Assembly: GCF_000334895.1 (NCBI RefSeq)
Contig: NZ_BAFM01000003.1
Location: 174,121 to 238,120 of the forward strand
Reading direction: 5' to 3'
DNA length: 64,000 nt
Source: Halococcus agarilyticus
GTDB lineage: Archaea > Halobacteriota > Halobacteria > Halobacteriales > Halococcaceae
Each line of letters begins with the position of its first letter. Position 1 is the first letter of the stretch. Below are positions 45,735 to 55,467 of the stretch, piece after piece. Position numbers and translations under genes: made by a program. The notes beneath the pieces were generated by a model. It did no database searches. It was not told the DNA's origin and saw only the letters and a list, made by a program, of their open reading frames with translations.

Positions 45735-48503
45735 ATGGACGGGCGCGAGCTGTTGGCCGAGGTCGACGCCGATTTCGACCCCGAGACGGTCGATATCACC
45801 GACGGCGACGTGCTCGATTCGCTCGATCCCGTCGTACGGAAGTGGTGGGTCGAGCAGTTCGGCGCGTTCGTCCCCGAGAACGGGGGGTTCTTTACGCCAC
45901 CGCAGAAGGAGGCGATCCCCCACATCCACGAGGGCCGGAACGCGCTCGTCTGCGCGCCCACGGGATCGGGGAAGACGCTCGCGAGCTTCACCGCGATCCT
46001 CGATGATCTGTTCCGCCGTGAGCGAGCTGGCGAAGCCCCGAACGGAGGAGGCGACGACGGTCTCGACAACTCGGTGTACTGTCTCTACGTCTCACCCCTC
46101 AAATCGCTCGCCAACGACATCCACCGCAACCTCGACGTGCCGCTTTCGGCGATCACCCAGCGGCTCGAAGCTCGCGGCGAAGAGTGCGAGGTTCGCCACG
46201 CGATCCGCCACGGCGACACCAGCAGCACCGACCGCCAGCGGATGCTCGACGAAACCCCGCACATCCTAAACACCACCCCCGAGACGCTCGCCATTCTGCT
46301 CGACGCGCCGAAGTTCCGGGAGAAACTTGCGACTGTCGAGTACGTGATCGTCGACGAGATCCACAGCATCGCGGGGGGAAAACGCGGCACTCACCTCGCG
46401 GTTTCGTTGGAGCGTCTCGAAGCGCTCGCCGAGGGATCGCCGACGCGGATCGGCTGTTCGGCGACCGTCGAGCCGCTCGACACCATCGCGGAGTTCCTCG
46501 TCGGTCGACGGGCGAGCGGCGAGAGTCGCGAGTACGAGATCGTCGACGCACGGTTCGCCCGGGAGTTCGACCTCGAACTCCGGTGTCCGACCGACGACCT
46601 CATCGACACGCCCCGCGGCGAGGTCCAGGGCCGCTTTTACGACGCGCTCGACGGACTGATCGACGAGCACACCAACACGCTGGTGTTCACCAACACCCGA
46701 TCGGGGGCCGAGCGCGTCCTTCACACCCTCCGCGAGGGGTACGGCTACGACGAGTCGGACTCGGGCTGTCACCACGGCAGCCTGTCGGCCGAGCGTCGCC
46801 AGGCGGTCGAGGCAGGGCTCAAAGCCGGCGACCTCTCGGTGGTCACGACCTCCACCAGCCTCGAACTCGGCATCGACATGCCTCACGTCGATCTCGTCGT
46901 TCAGGTCGGCTCGCCCAAGTCGGTCGCCGCCCTCCTCCAGCGCGTCGGTCGCGCGGGCCACCGACTCGGCCGCGAGGTCAAAGGGCGGGTGTTCGCGCTC
47001 GATCGGGACGAGCTCGTGGAGTGTGCCGTGATGCTCCGGAAGGCCGAACAGAACTTCGTCGACCGGGTCTTTGTACCGGAGCGCGCCCACGACGTCGCGG
47101 CCCAGCAGGTGTACGGGATGGCGATCGCCGGACCGCGACCCGAAGACGAGATTCGAGGAATCCTCGGGCGTGCGTACCCGTATCGAAACTACACCGACGA
47201 GGAGTGGGAGACGCTGATGCGCTACCTCACCGCCGGGTACGCCGGAATGGAGGATCGCAACGTCTACGCGAAGATCTGGCGGGACACGAACGATTCGCCG
47301 GACGGCGAGCATCACTACGCCGACTTCCCGGTAGGCGAGCCGCTGATCGGTAAACGCGGCCGGCTCGCGCGGGTGATCTACATGACCAACATCGGGACGA
47401 TCCCCGACAGCTTCTCGTGTGACGTCGTGGTTCGCGGCGACGACGAGCGGGTGGGCCAGCTCGACGAGAACTACCTCGATACGCTCGACACCGGCGACGT
47501 GTTCGTGCTCGGTGGAAGCCGGTACGAGTACCGCTACCGACGTGGCTCGAAGGTGTACGTCGATCCGACTGGCGCACGGCCCACGGTTCCCTCGTGGTTC
47601 GCCGAGCGTCTCCCCCTCTCCTACGATCTCGGTCGCGAGATCCTCGACGTTCAGGGCGAGCTGCTCGACCGGCTCGACAGTCGGGGCGTGGCCGGCGTCC
47701 GATCGTGGCTTCGCGAGTTCCCGCTCGACGAGAACGCCGTCCGGGCGATCGCGCGCACCTTCGACGAGCAGGTGCGCTACGCCGGCGAGGCGAGCGTGAG
47801 TACCCCTTCGAGACTCGCGATCGAGACCGAACTCGATCACAACGAGCGGGTCCGCCGATACCACGTCCACTCGAACTACGGGCGACGGTTCAACGACGGT
47901 CTCTCGCGCGTGCTTGCCCATCGATGTGCGGAAGCGACGAACGCGAACGTCACGGTGGCGGTCGCGGACAACGGGTTCAGCCTCGGGCTTCCGCTCAACC
48001 GGAAGCTCGACTTCGTGGGGCTGCTCCGGGATATCGAGCCGGGCGACGTTCGCCGTGATCTCCGGGCGAGTCTCGATGGGACTGACCTGCTGCAGCGATA
48101 CTTCCGGATCAACGCGACGCGTGCGCTCACCATCCTGAAACGGTACAAGGGCTACGAGAAATCCGCGAGCCAGCAGCAGGTGTCGAGCGAGATGCTGCTC
48201 GGCTACGTCGAGGACTTGGAGGAGTTCGCGGTCCTCGAAGAGACCTACCGCGAACTGCTGGAGGACAAGCTCGCGGTCGAGGCGATCGAGGACGTGCTCG
48301 CGGCCGTGCAGACTGGCGAGATCGATGTGACGATTCAGCGGGTCGACTCGCCGACACCGATGGCGTTCGGGCTGGCGACCTTGATGGCGAGTGATGTCGT
48401 GCTCGCCGAGGACGAGAGCGCCGTGCTCCAGGAGTTCCACCAGCGCGTGCTCGACGAGATCGAGGATAGCGAGGACGTGCTGGCCGACGATTCAGTGACG
48501 TAG
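45735..48503 (+). CDS. Lhr-type large DEAD/DEAH-box DNA helicase
   Basis: 922 aa from ATG 45735; a GTG 14 codons upstream is an alternative. Walker A is APTGSGKT (74-81), motif Ia YVSPLKSL, motif II VDEIHSIAG near 205, and motifs IV-VI include TNTRSGAERVL, STSLELGIDMPHVD and QRVGRAGHR. The C-terminal half is the Lhr-core winged helix and DUF region (LPLSYDLGREIL, ADNGFSLGLPLNRK). Archaeal Lhr enzymes unwind branched DNA in repair. Single gene followed closely by the convergent DUF6789 gene. Confidence 0.9.
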   Translation: MDGRELLAEVDADFDPETVDITDGDVLDSLDPVVRKWWVEQFGAFVPENGGFFTPPQKEAIPHIHEGRNALVCAPTGSGKTLASFTAILDDLFRRERAGEAPNGGGDDGLDNSVYCLYVSPLKSLANDIHRNLDVPLSAITQRLEARGEECEVRHAIRHGDTSSTDRQRMLDETPHILNTTPETLAILLDAPKFREKLATVEYVIVDEIHSIAGGKRGTHLAVSLERLEALAEGSPTRIGCSATVEPLDTIAEFLVGRRASGESREYEIVDARFAREFDLELRCPTDDLIDTPRGEVQGRFYDALDGLIDEHTNTLVFTNTRSGAERVLHTLREGYGYDESDSGCHHGSLSAERRQAVEAGLKAGDLSVVTTSTSLELGIDMPHVDLVVQVGSPKSVAALLQRVGRAGHRLGREVKGRVFALDRDELVECAVMLRKAEQNFVDRVFVPERAHDVAAQQVYGMAIAGPRPEDEIRGILGRAYPYRNYTDEEWETLMRYLTAGYAGMEDRNVYAKIWRDTNDSPDGEHHYADFPVGEPLIGKRGRLARVIYMTNIGTIPDSFSCDVVVRGDDERVGQLDENYLDTLDTGDVFVLGGSRYEYRYRRGSKVYVDPTGARPTVPSWFAERLPLSYDLGREILDVQGELLDRLDSRGVAGVRSWLREFPLDENAVRAIARTFDEQVRYAGEASVSTPSRLAIETELDHNERVRRYHVHSNYGRRFNDGLSRVLAHRCAEATNANVTVAVADNGFSLGLPLNRKLDFVGLLRDIEPGDVRRDLRASLDGTDLLQRYFRINATRALTILKRYKGYEKSASQQQVSSEMLLGYVEDLEEFAVLEETYRELLEDKLAVEAIEDVLAAVQTGEIDVTIQRVDSPTPMAFGLATLMASDVVLAEDESAVLQEFHQRVLDEIEDSEDVLADDSVT

Positions 48504-48540
48504 GAGCGAACGAGGGCGAGCGAGCGGACAGCCGAGTCGA

Positions 48541-49101
48541 TCACGCGACCCGTGGCCGCCCACCGATCCTGGTGTCGACGCGTTCGAGGAAGTAGTCGAA
48601 CACCGAGCCGAGCGTGAACCCGTACGCCCAGTGGGCGACGAGGCTGAGCACGACGTAGCCGACGAGTGCGAGCCCGGACTGCCCAGTATAAAAGGCTCCG
48701 ACGAACCCGGTCCACGTGATCGTCGCGAACGAAACCCCCCGAAACGCGAGCGTCGGACCGGGGAGGAACTCCTGGACCGAGACGAACAGCAGGGGCCACG
48801 TCGTCATCCCGCCGCCGAAGAAGATGATGTACCCGAGGAGGTTGTCAGAACCCAGCCCGATGAGCGCTGCGAGCCCGCCGAACGAACTGCTGTCGAACCA
48901 GCCGAGGTTGAGCGCGACGAACAGCACCGCCGACAGCATCACGGTGCCGGCCGCGCCGGCGACCCCGCCGATCACGCCGTCCTTGAAGATCCCGACGAGA
49001 TCGCCGGCAGCATCGGTCGGGGATTCGTCCACGAGGGTGAACGTGTCGTCGGGTTCGTCGCTCGCGCGATCGTCGACGTTCGGTGGGCCGGTGTCTGCCA
49101 T
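48541..49101 (-). CDS. DUF6789-like membrane protein
   Basis: 186 aa. An acidic N-terminus (1-38) precedes four hydrophobic helices, with GGMTTWPLLFVSVQEFLPGPTLAFRGV and LSLVAHWAYGFTLGSVFDYF as recognisable segments. It resembles haloarchaeal DUF6789 proteins, often found near terminal-oxidase genes, though none is present here. Function unknown. Confidence 0.75.
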   Translation of the reverse strand: MADTGPPNVDDRASDEPDDTFTLVDESPTDAAGDLVGIFKDGVIGGVAGAAGTVMLSAVLFVALNLGWFDSSSFGGLAALIGLGSDNLLGYIIFFGGGMTTWPLLFVSVQEFLPGPTLAFRGVSFATITWTGFVGAFYTGQSGLALVGYVVLSLVAHWAYGFTLGSVFDYFLERVDTRIGGRPRVA

Positions 49102-49180
49102 GCGTTCACTTCACACGCCGGCGTCAAAACAGTATCGACGGCACGGACACGATCGGTCCGGAGCTCGTCCGTTATCGATG

Positions 49181-49299
49181 CGGTGGCGCGCGATGAATGC
49201 CGCCGTGAGGCGGCAGAACGCGCGAGGGATGATCGAGGAGCGAACGGAGTGAGCGAACGAGGGAATCGGCTGGGGAGGCGTGTGGCCTGCGATCTCTCG
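49181..49299 (-). repeat. Dispersed intergenic element, family B, copy B3 (inverted)
   Basis: Read on the minus strand it runs from GAGATCGCAGGCCACACGCC through CCTCCCCAGCCGATTC and CATCCCTCGCGCG, a perfect hairpin TGCCGCC-TCAC-GGCGGCA (49199-49216 on the plus strand) and the end GCGCGCCACCG. The order and ends match B1 and B2, but the hairpin sequence differs. It occupies much of the 259-bp gap between the DUF6789 and nuclease-helicase genes. Confidence 0.65.
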
Positions 49300-49360
49300 T
49301 TTGTGCCATGACTCGCGGGAAGCGAACGCAGGATCGAGCGGGGACCGTGCCGGCTGACGG

Positions 49361-52153
49361 CTACTCGGCCCACTCGACCATCCGCGCGTAGCGCTCGTCG
49401 GTCGCGAGCGCGTCCCGGTCGCCGACGAGCACGAGCGCCTTCTTCGCCCGCGTGAGCGCGACGTTCACTCGCCGGAAGTCCTCGAAGATCGGCGAGTCGA
49501 GGTCGCCCGTGGCGACGAACGAGACGACGATGACCTCCTTCGCCGAGCCCTGAAACCGATCGACGGTGTCGACGGTCACCGCCGGTACTTCCCGACGGAT
49601 CGCGGCGGCCTGGGCGCGAAACGGCGCGATCACGCCGATATCCGTGCGCGAGACGCCCGCCGCCGCGTACGCCGCGACGGTCTCGGCGACTGCCTCGACC
49701 TCCGCCGGGTTGGTGTTGCCGCGGGCCGTCCCGTCAGGATCGACGAACACGACGCGTTCTTGGAGGTGGTCGGGAAGCGCGTCGCGCGCGACGCTTGGAA
49801 GGTCCGAGACGTGCTGGGCGGCGACGGCGGGCGAGGCGGGCCTGAGTCGGCCGTCGTAGAACTCGTTGGAGGAAAACGCCTGGATCCGCTGGGCCATCCG
49901 GTACTGGGTGTCGAGCAACACCGCCGCCTCGGGATGGGTCTCGATCAGCCGCTCGAACAGCGACCGCGAGAGGTCGGCGACACCTGACGACGCTCCGCCC
50001 GCCCCGTTCACCATCTCGCTGGCGACCACGCCCGATCCGTCGGTCGCGGTCGTGGCTCCGGTGGTCCCGCCGTCGGCCGAACCATTGCCGTGTTCGGCAG
50101 TTTCGACAGTCCCGGCCGCGTCAGCGGACTGGACCACCGGCGGGAGCTGTTGGTGATCGCCGACCAAAACGAACCGATCGGCGAGCGTGACCGCTGCGAG
50201 GGTCGCCGGCTCGGTGAGCTGGGAGGCCTCGTCGATCACCGCGACGTCGAACGATCCCTCGCGCATGATCCGCGAGCCACAGCTCGCGGTCGTCGCCGCC
50301 ACCACCGAAGCCTCGCGGAGCTCGGCCGCACGCTCGTCGGGGTCGCCGCGGGACTCCAACCGATACTCCTGGATGTCCTCGCGCACGCCGTGTTCGGTGC
50401 CGACGCGAACGAACTCGTCGAACCCTTGGTCGCGGAGTGCGTCGAGTGCGTTGTCGACCGCGCGGTTGGTAAAGGCCGACAGCAGCACGCGTTCGCCGCG
50501 CTCGACAAGCGCACGAACGGTGCGCGCGATGGTGTAGGTCTTCCCGGTACCCGGCGGCCCGTGGATCAGCGCGCAGTCCTCGGCCCCGACCGCGCGACGC
50601 ACCGCCCGGTCCTGGGCCGGGTTGTTGTCGATGAACGTCTCCTCGCTCTCCCGAAACGCGGGATCGCGCCGGTCGAACAGGACGTCCTTCTGCGATTCGT
50701 CGCCCGCGAGCAGCGCGTCGTGGAGCGCGGTCAGCATTCGGTCGGCCCCGATCTCGGAGGGATAGACGTCGAGTCGTCGGAGTTCGACCGGCTCGTCGGC
50801 CGTGACGACGATCTCCTCGCCCATCGAAACGACGCGCGCCATCTCGGCGTTTCCCCGCACCGGGTGGCCGTCGCTCGCGAGCACCACGTCGCCTGCGCGG
50901 ATCTTCGAGACCGGATCCGAACACCGCGCGCGGAGTTCCCACCGGCCGTCGACTTCCTCCCTCCCACTGGGTTCGAGGTCGATCAGCGCGCGGTCGGCAT
51001 CGGCGCGCTCGGTCGCGGTCTGCGTCCAGAGCTTCGCGTACTCGTCGTGGACCGCCCCGCGCTCGGCCTCGATCGCACGATAGAACCGTTCGAAGTACTC
51101 GCGCTCTTCTTCGGGGATCGCCTCGCCGATCTGCCCGGCTTTCGATTCTTGATCGAGCCGGCCCGAAACGACCATGCAGGTGTCCTGTTCGAAACAGTAG
51201 TTGCAGGTCGCGTTCGCCTCGTAGCCCGTCGGGATCTCGCCGGCGACAGCCATCGCAGCGAGATGGTTGCGCTCGCGGAGAACGTAATCGAGCAGTCCGT
51301 CGTTCAGCGAGAAGTCCTTCGCCGGCGAGAGATCGCCGCTCTCCTCGTTCCGGTCTAGCGCGGCGTTTTTCGTGTAGAGGAGCGTCCCGGTGTCGGGCGG
51401 CTCGCCTCGTTCGTCTAGCAGGAGGGCGTAGCACGCGACCTGGACCTTGTCCTGAAAGCGGGGCTCGCTGTTGGTGTTTTTTCCAGTTTTGAGCTCGACC
51501 GGCGCGCCTCGCCGGACGGCGTCGGCCCGCCCCTTCAGCCCGTAGCGCTCGGAGATCAGGGTCTGCTCGGAACGCCACTCGTCCCCGCCGTCGAGGGTGC
51601 CCTGGCGCAGCCAGCCGTCGATCGCCCGGGCGTGGTCGCTGACGTCCTCCCTCACTTCGTCGGCGTCGCGGTCGAGCAAACCGAGGTCGAGGCCGACTTC
51701 CGCAACGCGGTCGTCGATCGCGGCCTCGACCTCGCCGCCGCGGAGGAGATCGGAAAAGACCTCGTGGACGATCGTTCCTTTCACCACGGGGTAGTTGAGC
51801 GGGACGCCCGACAGCGTGTTGAGATAGTGCATTCGGGGACACTGGACCCACGATCGGACGTCGGTGACGTTCACGAGGTAGTCGGGTTCGATCACGACCC
51901 GCGAGTCGCCTGCGGTCGCGTACTGGATCTCGCCACGGAACTCCTCGCGTTCGACCCCGAGCGCGAGCACCTCCATGCCCGTCCGGGCGTACTCCGCCGT
52001 TTCGCTCCACTTCCCCCAGAGGGTGAGCGTCACGGGCTCTGCCTGGCCTCGCTCGGGTCTGAGTGTAAACTCCGCGAGATCGCGCTCGCCGTACTGGGTG
52101 CTCACGCTCCGTGTCTCGCTCACGTCGACGATCGGGCCACGTAGCTCCGCCAC
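49361..52153 (-). CDS. OB-fold, Cas4/Dna2-like nuclease and SF1 helicase fusion
   Basis: 930 aa, GTG start (MAELRGPIVDV). Residues 1-92 resemble an OB fold; about 95-330 is a Dna2/Cas4-type PD-(D/E)xK nuclease with C105 and a distal CNYCFEQDTC cluster near 315-322 for an iron-sulphur cluster, active-site H130, and ELKTGK near 218; about 410-930 is a UPF1/Dna2-like SF1B helicase (Walker A GPPGTGKT near 531, VIDEASQ near 640, GDHQQLPPV, TVDRFQGSAKEVIVVSF, VALTRAKK). A Gly/Thr-rich insertion at about 672-720 breaks the helicase. It likely trims flaps in replication or repair. Confidence 0.9.
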   Translation of the reverse strand: MAELRGPIVDVSETRSVSTQYGERDLAEFTLRPERGQAEPVTLTLWGKWSETAEYARTGMEVLALGVEREEFRGEIQYATAGDSRVVIEPDYLVNVTDVRSWVQCPRMHYLNTLSGVPLNYPVVKGTIVHEVFSDLLRGGEVEAAIDDRVAEVGLDLGLLDRDADEVREDVSDHARAIDGWLRQGTLDGGDEWRSEQTLISERYGLKGRADAVRRGAPVELKTGKNTNSEPRFQDKVQVACYALLLDERGEPPDTGTLLYTKNAALDRNEESGDLSPAKDFSLNDGLLDYVLRERNHLAAMAVAGEIPTGYEANATCNYCFEQDTCMVVSGRLDQESKAGQIGEAIPEEEREYFERFYRAIEAERGAVHDEYAKLWTQTATERADADRALIDLEPSGREEVDGRWELRARCSDPVSKIRAGDVVLASDGHPVRGNAEMARVVSMGEEIVVTADEPVELRRLDVYPSEIGADRMLTALHDALLAGDESQKDVLFDRRDPAFRESEETFIDNNPAQDRAVRRAVGAEDCALIHGPPGTGKTYTIARTVRALVERGERVLLSAFTNRAVDNALDALRDQGFDEFVRVGTEHGVREDIQEYRLESRGDPDERAAELREASVVAATTASCGSRIMREGSFDVAVIDEASQLTEPATLAAVTLADRFVLVGDHQQLPPVVQSADAAGTVETAEHGNGSADGGTTGATTATDGSGVVASEMVNGAGGASSGVADLSRSLFERLIETHPEAAVLLDTQYRMAQRIQAFSSNEFYDGRLRPASPAVAAQHVSDLPSVARDALPDHLQERVVFVDPDGTARGNTNPAEVEAVAETVAAYAAAGVSRTDIGVIAPFRAQAAAIRREVPAVTVDTVDRFQGSAKEVIVVSFVATGDLDSPIFEDFRRVNVALTRAKKALVLVGDRDALATDERYARMVEWAE

Positions 52154-52242
52154 ACCCGAGAGGGGAGTGGCGAGCGAAAAACGCTGTCGGTGGGCGGGGG
52201 GCGAACCGAAACGGGCTTTGCGGGCTCGCGGTTCGATCCGGC

Positions 52243-53487
52243 GTGGATCGCCACACCCTCCAGTTCTACCCGCTCTATCTCACCCGTTTCGCCGGTGGGT
52301 TCGGGTTCGTCACGCTCATCACGCTGTTGCCCGAGTACATCACCCTCTACGATCCCTCGGGGCTCGTCGTCGGACTCTTCACTACGGCGTTCACCCTCGC
52401 CCAGACCCTCGCGGTCGTCCCGCTCGCGTGGGCCGGCGATCGGTACGACAAACGGTACGTGCTCCTCAGCGGGCTCGCCATTGGGATCGCGGTGTATCTC
52501 GGCTTCACGTTCGTGGCGTCGAGCGCCGGGTTCGTCCTCGCGCGGGCGGCCCAGGGGATCACGGTCACCGCGACGAGCCTGATGGGGCTCGCCCTGGTCG
52601 GCGAGCTCGCGACCAAGGAGACCCGCGCGAACCACATCGGGAAGGCGAACGCCGCGCGCTTCGCCGCCGGGATCGCGGGCAGCCTCGGCGCGGGGGCGCT
52701 CTACTCCGCCGCCGGGTTCGGCGCGGTGTACGCCGTCGTCACCGGGATGCTCGTCGTCGCGGGCGTGGGAGTCGTGGCGTTCGTCTCACCCGACGAAACC
52801 CGAATCGAGGGGTTTCCTTTCACCGATCTCGCGCTCAACCGTCGACTGTTGACCCTGTCGAGCTTTCGCGCCCAGTACGCGGTCGCGGTCACGCTCGTCA
52901 GGACGTGGGTACCGATCTACGCGGGCGTCACGGCCGCGAGCGGCGGTCTCGGGATGGTGTCGATCGCCGTCGGCACCGTGGTAGCGGCCGAGAAGTTCAC
53001 CAACATGCTCTGTCAGCCGTTCACCGGCCGGCTCTCCGATCGGTTCGGCCGCGCGCTGTTCGTCTTCGTCGGCGGCGGATGTTATGGGCTGGTCGCGCTC
53101 GCGGTGCCGTTCACGCCGACGATCGCCGCCTGGCTCTCGCTGCCCGCGTCGCTCCCCGTTGTCGGGGCGACCCCGCCGGCGTTCATCCCGCTCGTGATCT
53201 GCAACGGCCTGCTCGGGGTCGCGGACAGCATCCGCGAGCCCGCGAGCATGGCGCTGTTCGCCGACGAGGGAACCGACGACGGCGGGGTGGCGAGCAGTTT
53301 CGGCATCCGCGAACTCGTCTGGCGACCCGGCTCGATCCTGGCCCCGCTGCTCGGCGGGGTGTTGATGGCGCAGGTCGGGATGGCGTCGGTGTTCTTCGTC
53401 GGCGGGGCGGTGGCGTTCGCCGGCGTCGCGACCTTCCTCGGCGTGCTTTCGTACTCGCACGGCTCCGGCGCGCTCACGCAGTGGTGA
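52243..53487 (+). CDS. Major facilitator superfamily transporter
   Basis: 414 aa from a GTG at 52243 (MDRHTLQFYPLYLTRFAGGFG); no suitable ATG lies before the first helix, and earlier in-frame codons would overlap the divergent nuclease-helicase gene. About 12 helices. The loop 2-3 motif is AWAGDRYDKRYVL, and the loop 8-9 equivalent is GRLSDRFGRALF. The substrate is unknown. Divergent from the nuclease-helicase gene with an 89-bp gap. Confidence 0.85.
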   Translation: MDRHTLQFYPLYLTRFAGGFGFVTLITLLPEYITLYDPSGLVVGLFTTAFTLAQTLAVVPLAWAGDRYDKRYVLLSGLAIGIAVYLGFTFVASSAGFVLARAAQGITVTATSLMGLALVGELATKETRANHIGKANAARFAAGIAGSLGAGALYSAAGFGAVYAVVTGMLVVAGVGVVAFVSPDETRIEGFPFTDLALNRRLLTLSSFRAQYAVAVTLVRTWVPIYAGVTAASGGLGMVSIAVGTVVAAEKFTNMLCQPFTGRLSDRFGRALFVFVGGGCYGLVALAVPFTPTIAAWLSLPASLPVVGATPPAFIPLVICNGLLGVADSIREPASMALFADEGTDDGGVASSFGIRELVWRPGSILAPLLGGVLMAQVGMASVFFVGGAVAFAGVATFLGVLSYSHGSGALTQW

Positions 53488-53650
53488 CCTCTCTAACGGG
53501 ACTCGGTACGAGCCGGTGTCTGCGGAGCCACCGCCCAGAAGTCACGGGCCTCGCGATCATTCATTCAGTACTGGAGTCGGGACGCTACGATCGTCGCCTT
53601 CCGTTCCCTACCGAGGTCCGGAGGCGTAGCCATCGCGGTGCTCCGCGCCC

Positions 53651-54049
53651 TCACTCGGGAACGCCCTGATACTCGTAGTCGCCGAACCCGAGCAACGGCA
53701 AAAATATGAACGAGAGGAACCCTAATCCGAGGCCGAATCCGATACCCTGACCGAAGGCTTTTGCGACATCGATCGGGATCTTGATTGCTGGAACTATGTT
53801 CACAAGCGGGATGAAAAACACAATCAACCACCACCATGCGTTCCCGCCAATTTTAATCATAATATAAAAATTATATATCGGGACGATCGCTGCCCAGCCC
53901 GGCTCATTGGCCTTCTGGAACGTCTTCCACGTGCCGGCGATCGTGAGAAGTACGATCGCTATGGCAACGAGCGAAAACACAATTCCCAGTGCTGAACCGC
54001 CGCCACCGTTCTGAAGCGGAACGAGCGGCAGGTTTGCGAGTGATGACAC
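53651..54049 (-). CDS. DUF5684-like membrane protein
   Basis: 132 aa, GTG start (MSSLANLPLVPLQNGGGG). Three or four hydrophobic helices; TWKTFQKANEPGWAAIVPIYNFYIMIKIGG and WWWLIVFFIPLVNIVPAIKIPIDVAKAFGQGIGF are the DUF5684 signature. It is often annotated as signal-peptidase-associated, but no catalytic residue is visible. Base composition is clearly more AT-rich than neighbouring genes (codons such as ATA, TTT, AAT), as is the following upstream gap, which suggests recent acquisition. Confidence 0.8.
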   Translation of the reverse strand: MSSLANLPLVPLQNGGGGSALGIVFSLVAIAIVLLTIAGTWKTFQKANEPGWAAIVPIYNFYIMIKIGGNAWWWLIVFFIPLVNIVPAIKIPIDVAKAFGQGIGFGLGLGFLSFIFLPLLGFGDYEYQGVPE

Positions 54050-54239
54050 GGGCTGACCCCACAGATCGCTTTATGTTAAATTCTTCGTTTAATATACTGT
54101 GGCACGAGCAGCAGGGCCGGACAGTAAATGCGATTCAGCAAGGTCGACTCAGCAACGGTGTTACTACAGCCATCGACTCGTCACACCAGTCTCGCGACGG
54201 AACGGTAGGCCTATTTCACACCGGCGAGTCGGCCCCGGT

Positions 54240-55421
54240 ATGCAGACCCTCGTCCTCGCCGCCGGCGAAGGCACCCGGATGCGCCCGCTGACGGCCGGGC
54301 TCCCGAAACCGATGCTCCCCGTCGCCGATCGCCCGCTGTGTGCTCACACCGCCGACGCCGCGATCGAAGCCGGCACCGACGAGCTGATTCTCGTGGTCGG
54401 CTACGAGGCCGATGTCGTGCGCGAGTACTTCGGCGAGGAATACCGCGGCATCCCTGTCAAATACGCCACGCAGGACGAACAGCTCGGCACCGCCCACGCC
54501 GTCCAGGCGGCACGCGAGCACCTCGACGGGCGGTTCGCGGTGCTCTACGGTGACGACCTCTACGACCAGGCGAGCATCGAGGCGCTGTTCGCCGCCGGCC
54601 CCGGCATCACCGCCTACCGCGCGGAGAACCCCTCGAACTACGGTGTGCTCGACACCGACGGCGACCGGGTAACTGGCGTGACGGAGAAACCCGAAGATCC
54701 CGAAACGAATCTCGTGAGCGCCGGGGCCTGTGTGCTCCCGAGCGAGGCGCGCGAGTGGCTCGATGTCGAACAGAGCGAGCGTGGCGAGTACGAACTCACC
54801 GACGTGCTCGATCGGGTGTTCGCGGAGTACGAGGTCTCGTACACCGAACTCGATCGGTGGATGGGCGTCGGCCGGCCGTGGGAGCTGCTCGCGGCCAACG
54901 AGTGGAAACTCACTGAACTCGACAGGGAAATTCGAGGAACGGTCAGCGACGACGCCGACCTCCGGGGCCCGGTCGTCGTCGAGGAGGGTGCAGCGATCGA
55001 GCCGGGTGTCGTGATCGAGGGCCCAGTCATGATCCGCTCGGGCGCACACGTCGGCCCGAACGCCTACGTCCGCGGCGCGACCCTGCTCGGCGAGGACAGC
55101 GAAGTCGGCCACGCCGTCGAGATCAAGAACAGCGTGATCATGCGCGAGACCAACGTCCCGCACCTCTCGTACGTCGGCGACAGCCTGCTCGGCCGCGACG
55201 TCAACTTCGGCGCGGGAACGACGGTGGCGAACCTCCGTCACGACGACGAGCCCGTGGAACAGACGGTGAAGGGCGAGCGCGTCTCGACGGGGCGGCGGAA
55301 GTACGGCGTGGTGGTCGGCGACGGCGCGAAGACCGGGATCGAGACGTCGCTCTCGCCCGGCGTGGTGCTCTCGCCCGGCGCGCGCACCGAGCCGAACGAG
55401 TGGGTCTCGCGCGATCGATAA
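54240..55421 (+). CDS. glmU: GlmU-like sugar nucleotidyltransferase/acyltransferase
   Basis: 393 aa from ATG 54240. The N-terminal Rossmann nucleotidyltransferase has LAAGEGTRMRPLTAGLPKPMLPVADRPL (residues 6 onward) and YATQDEQLGTAHAV; the C-terminal third is a left-handed beta-helix (AAIEPGVVIEGPVMIRSGAHVGPNAYVRGATLLGEDSEVGHAVEIKN, then GAGTTVANLRHD). This is the archaeal bifunctional UDP-GlcNAc synthase layout: acetylation of GlcN-1-P and uridylylation. Closely related UDP-/dTDP-glucose enzymes are possible. A GlmM-like mutase is encoded at 20149. Confidence 0.87.
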   Translation: MQTLVLAAGEGTRMRPLTAGLPKPMLPVADRPLCAHTADAAIEAGTDELILVVGYEADVVREYFGEEYRGIPVKYATQDEQLGTAHAVQAAREHLDGRFAVLYGDDLYDQASIEALFAAGPGITAYRAENPSNYGVLDTDGDRVTGVTEKPEDPETNLVSAGACVLPSEAREWLDVEQSERGEYELTDVLDRVFAEYEVSYTELDRWMGVGRPWELLAANEWKLTELDREIRGTVSDDADLRGPVVVEEGAAIEPGVVIEGPVMIRSGAHVGPNAYVRGATLLGEDSEVGHAVEIKNSVIMRETNVPHLSYVGDSLLGRDVNFGAGTTVANLRHDDEPVEQTVKGERVSTGRRKYGVVVGDGAKTGIETSLSPGVVLSPGARTEPNEWVSRDR

Positions 55422-55467
55422 TCGCCGGAGAGACGGCATTTATCCCGGCGGCCGATCCAGGGACTCC

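Noticed and set aside
46266..48440. A 724-codon minus-strand frame antisense to the Lhr-type helicase
   Set aside because: Mirror of the helicase codons; no domain, no promoter, and typical composition of a complementary-frame shadow.
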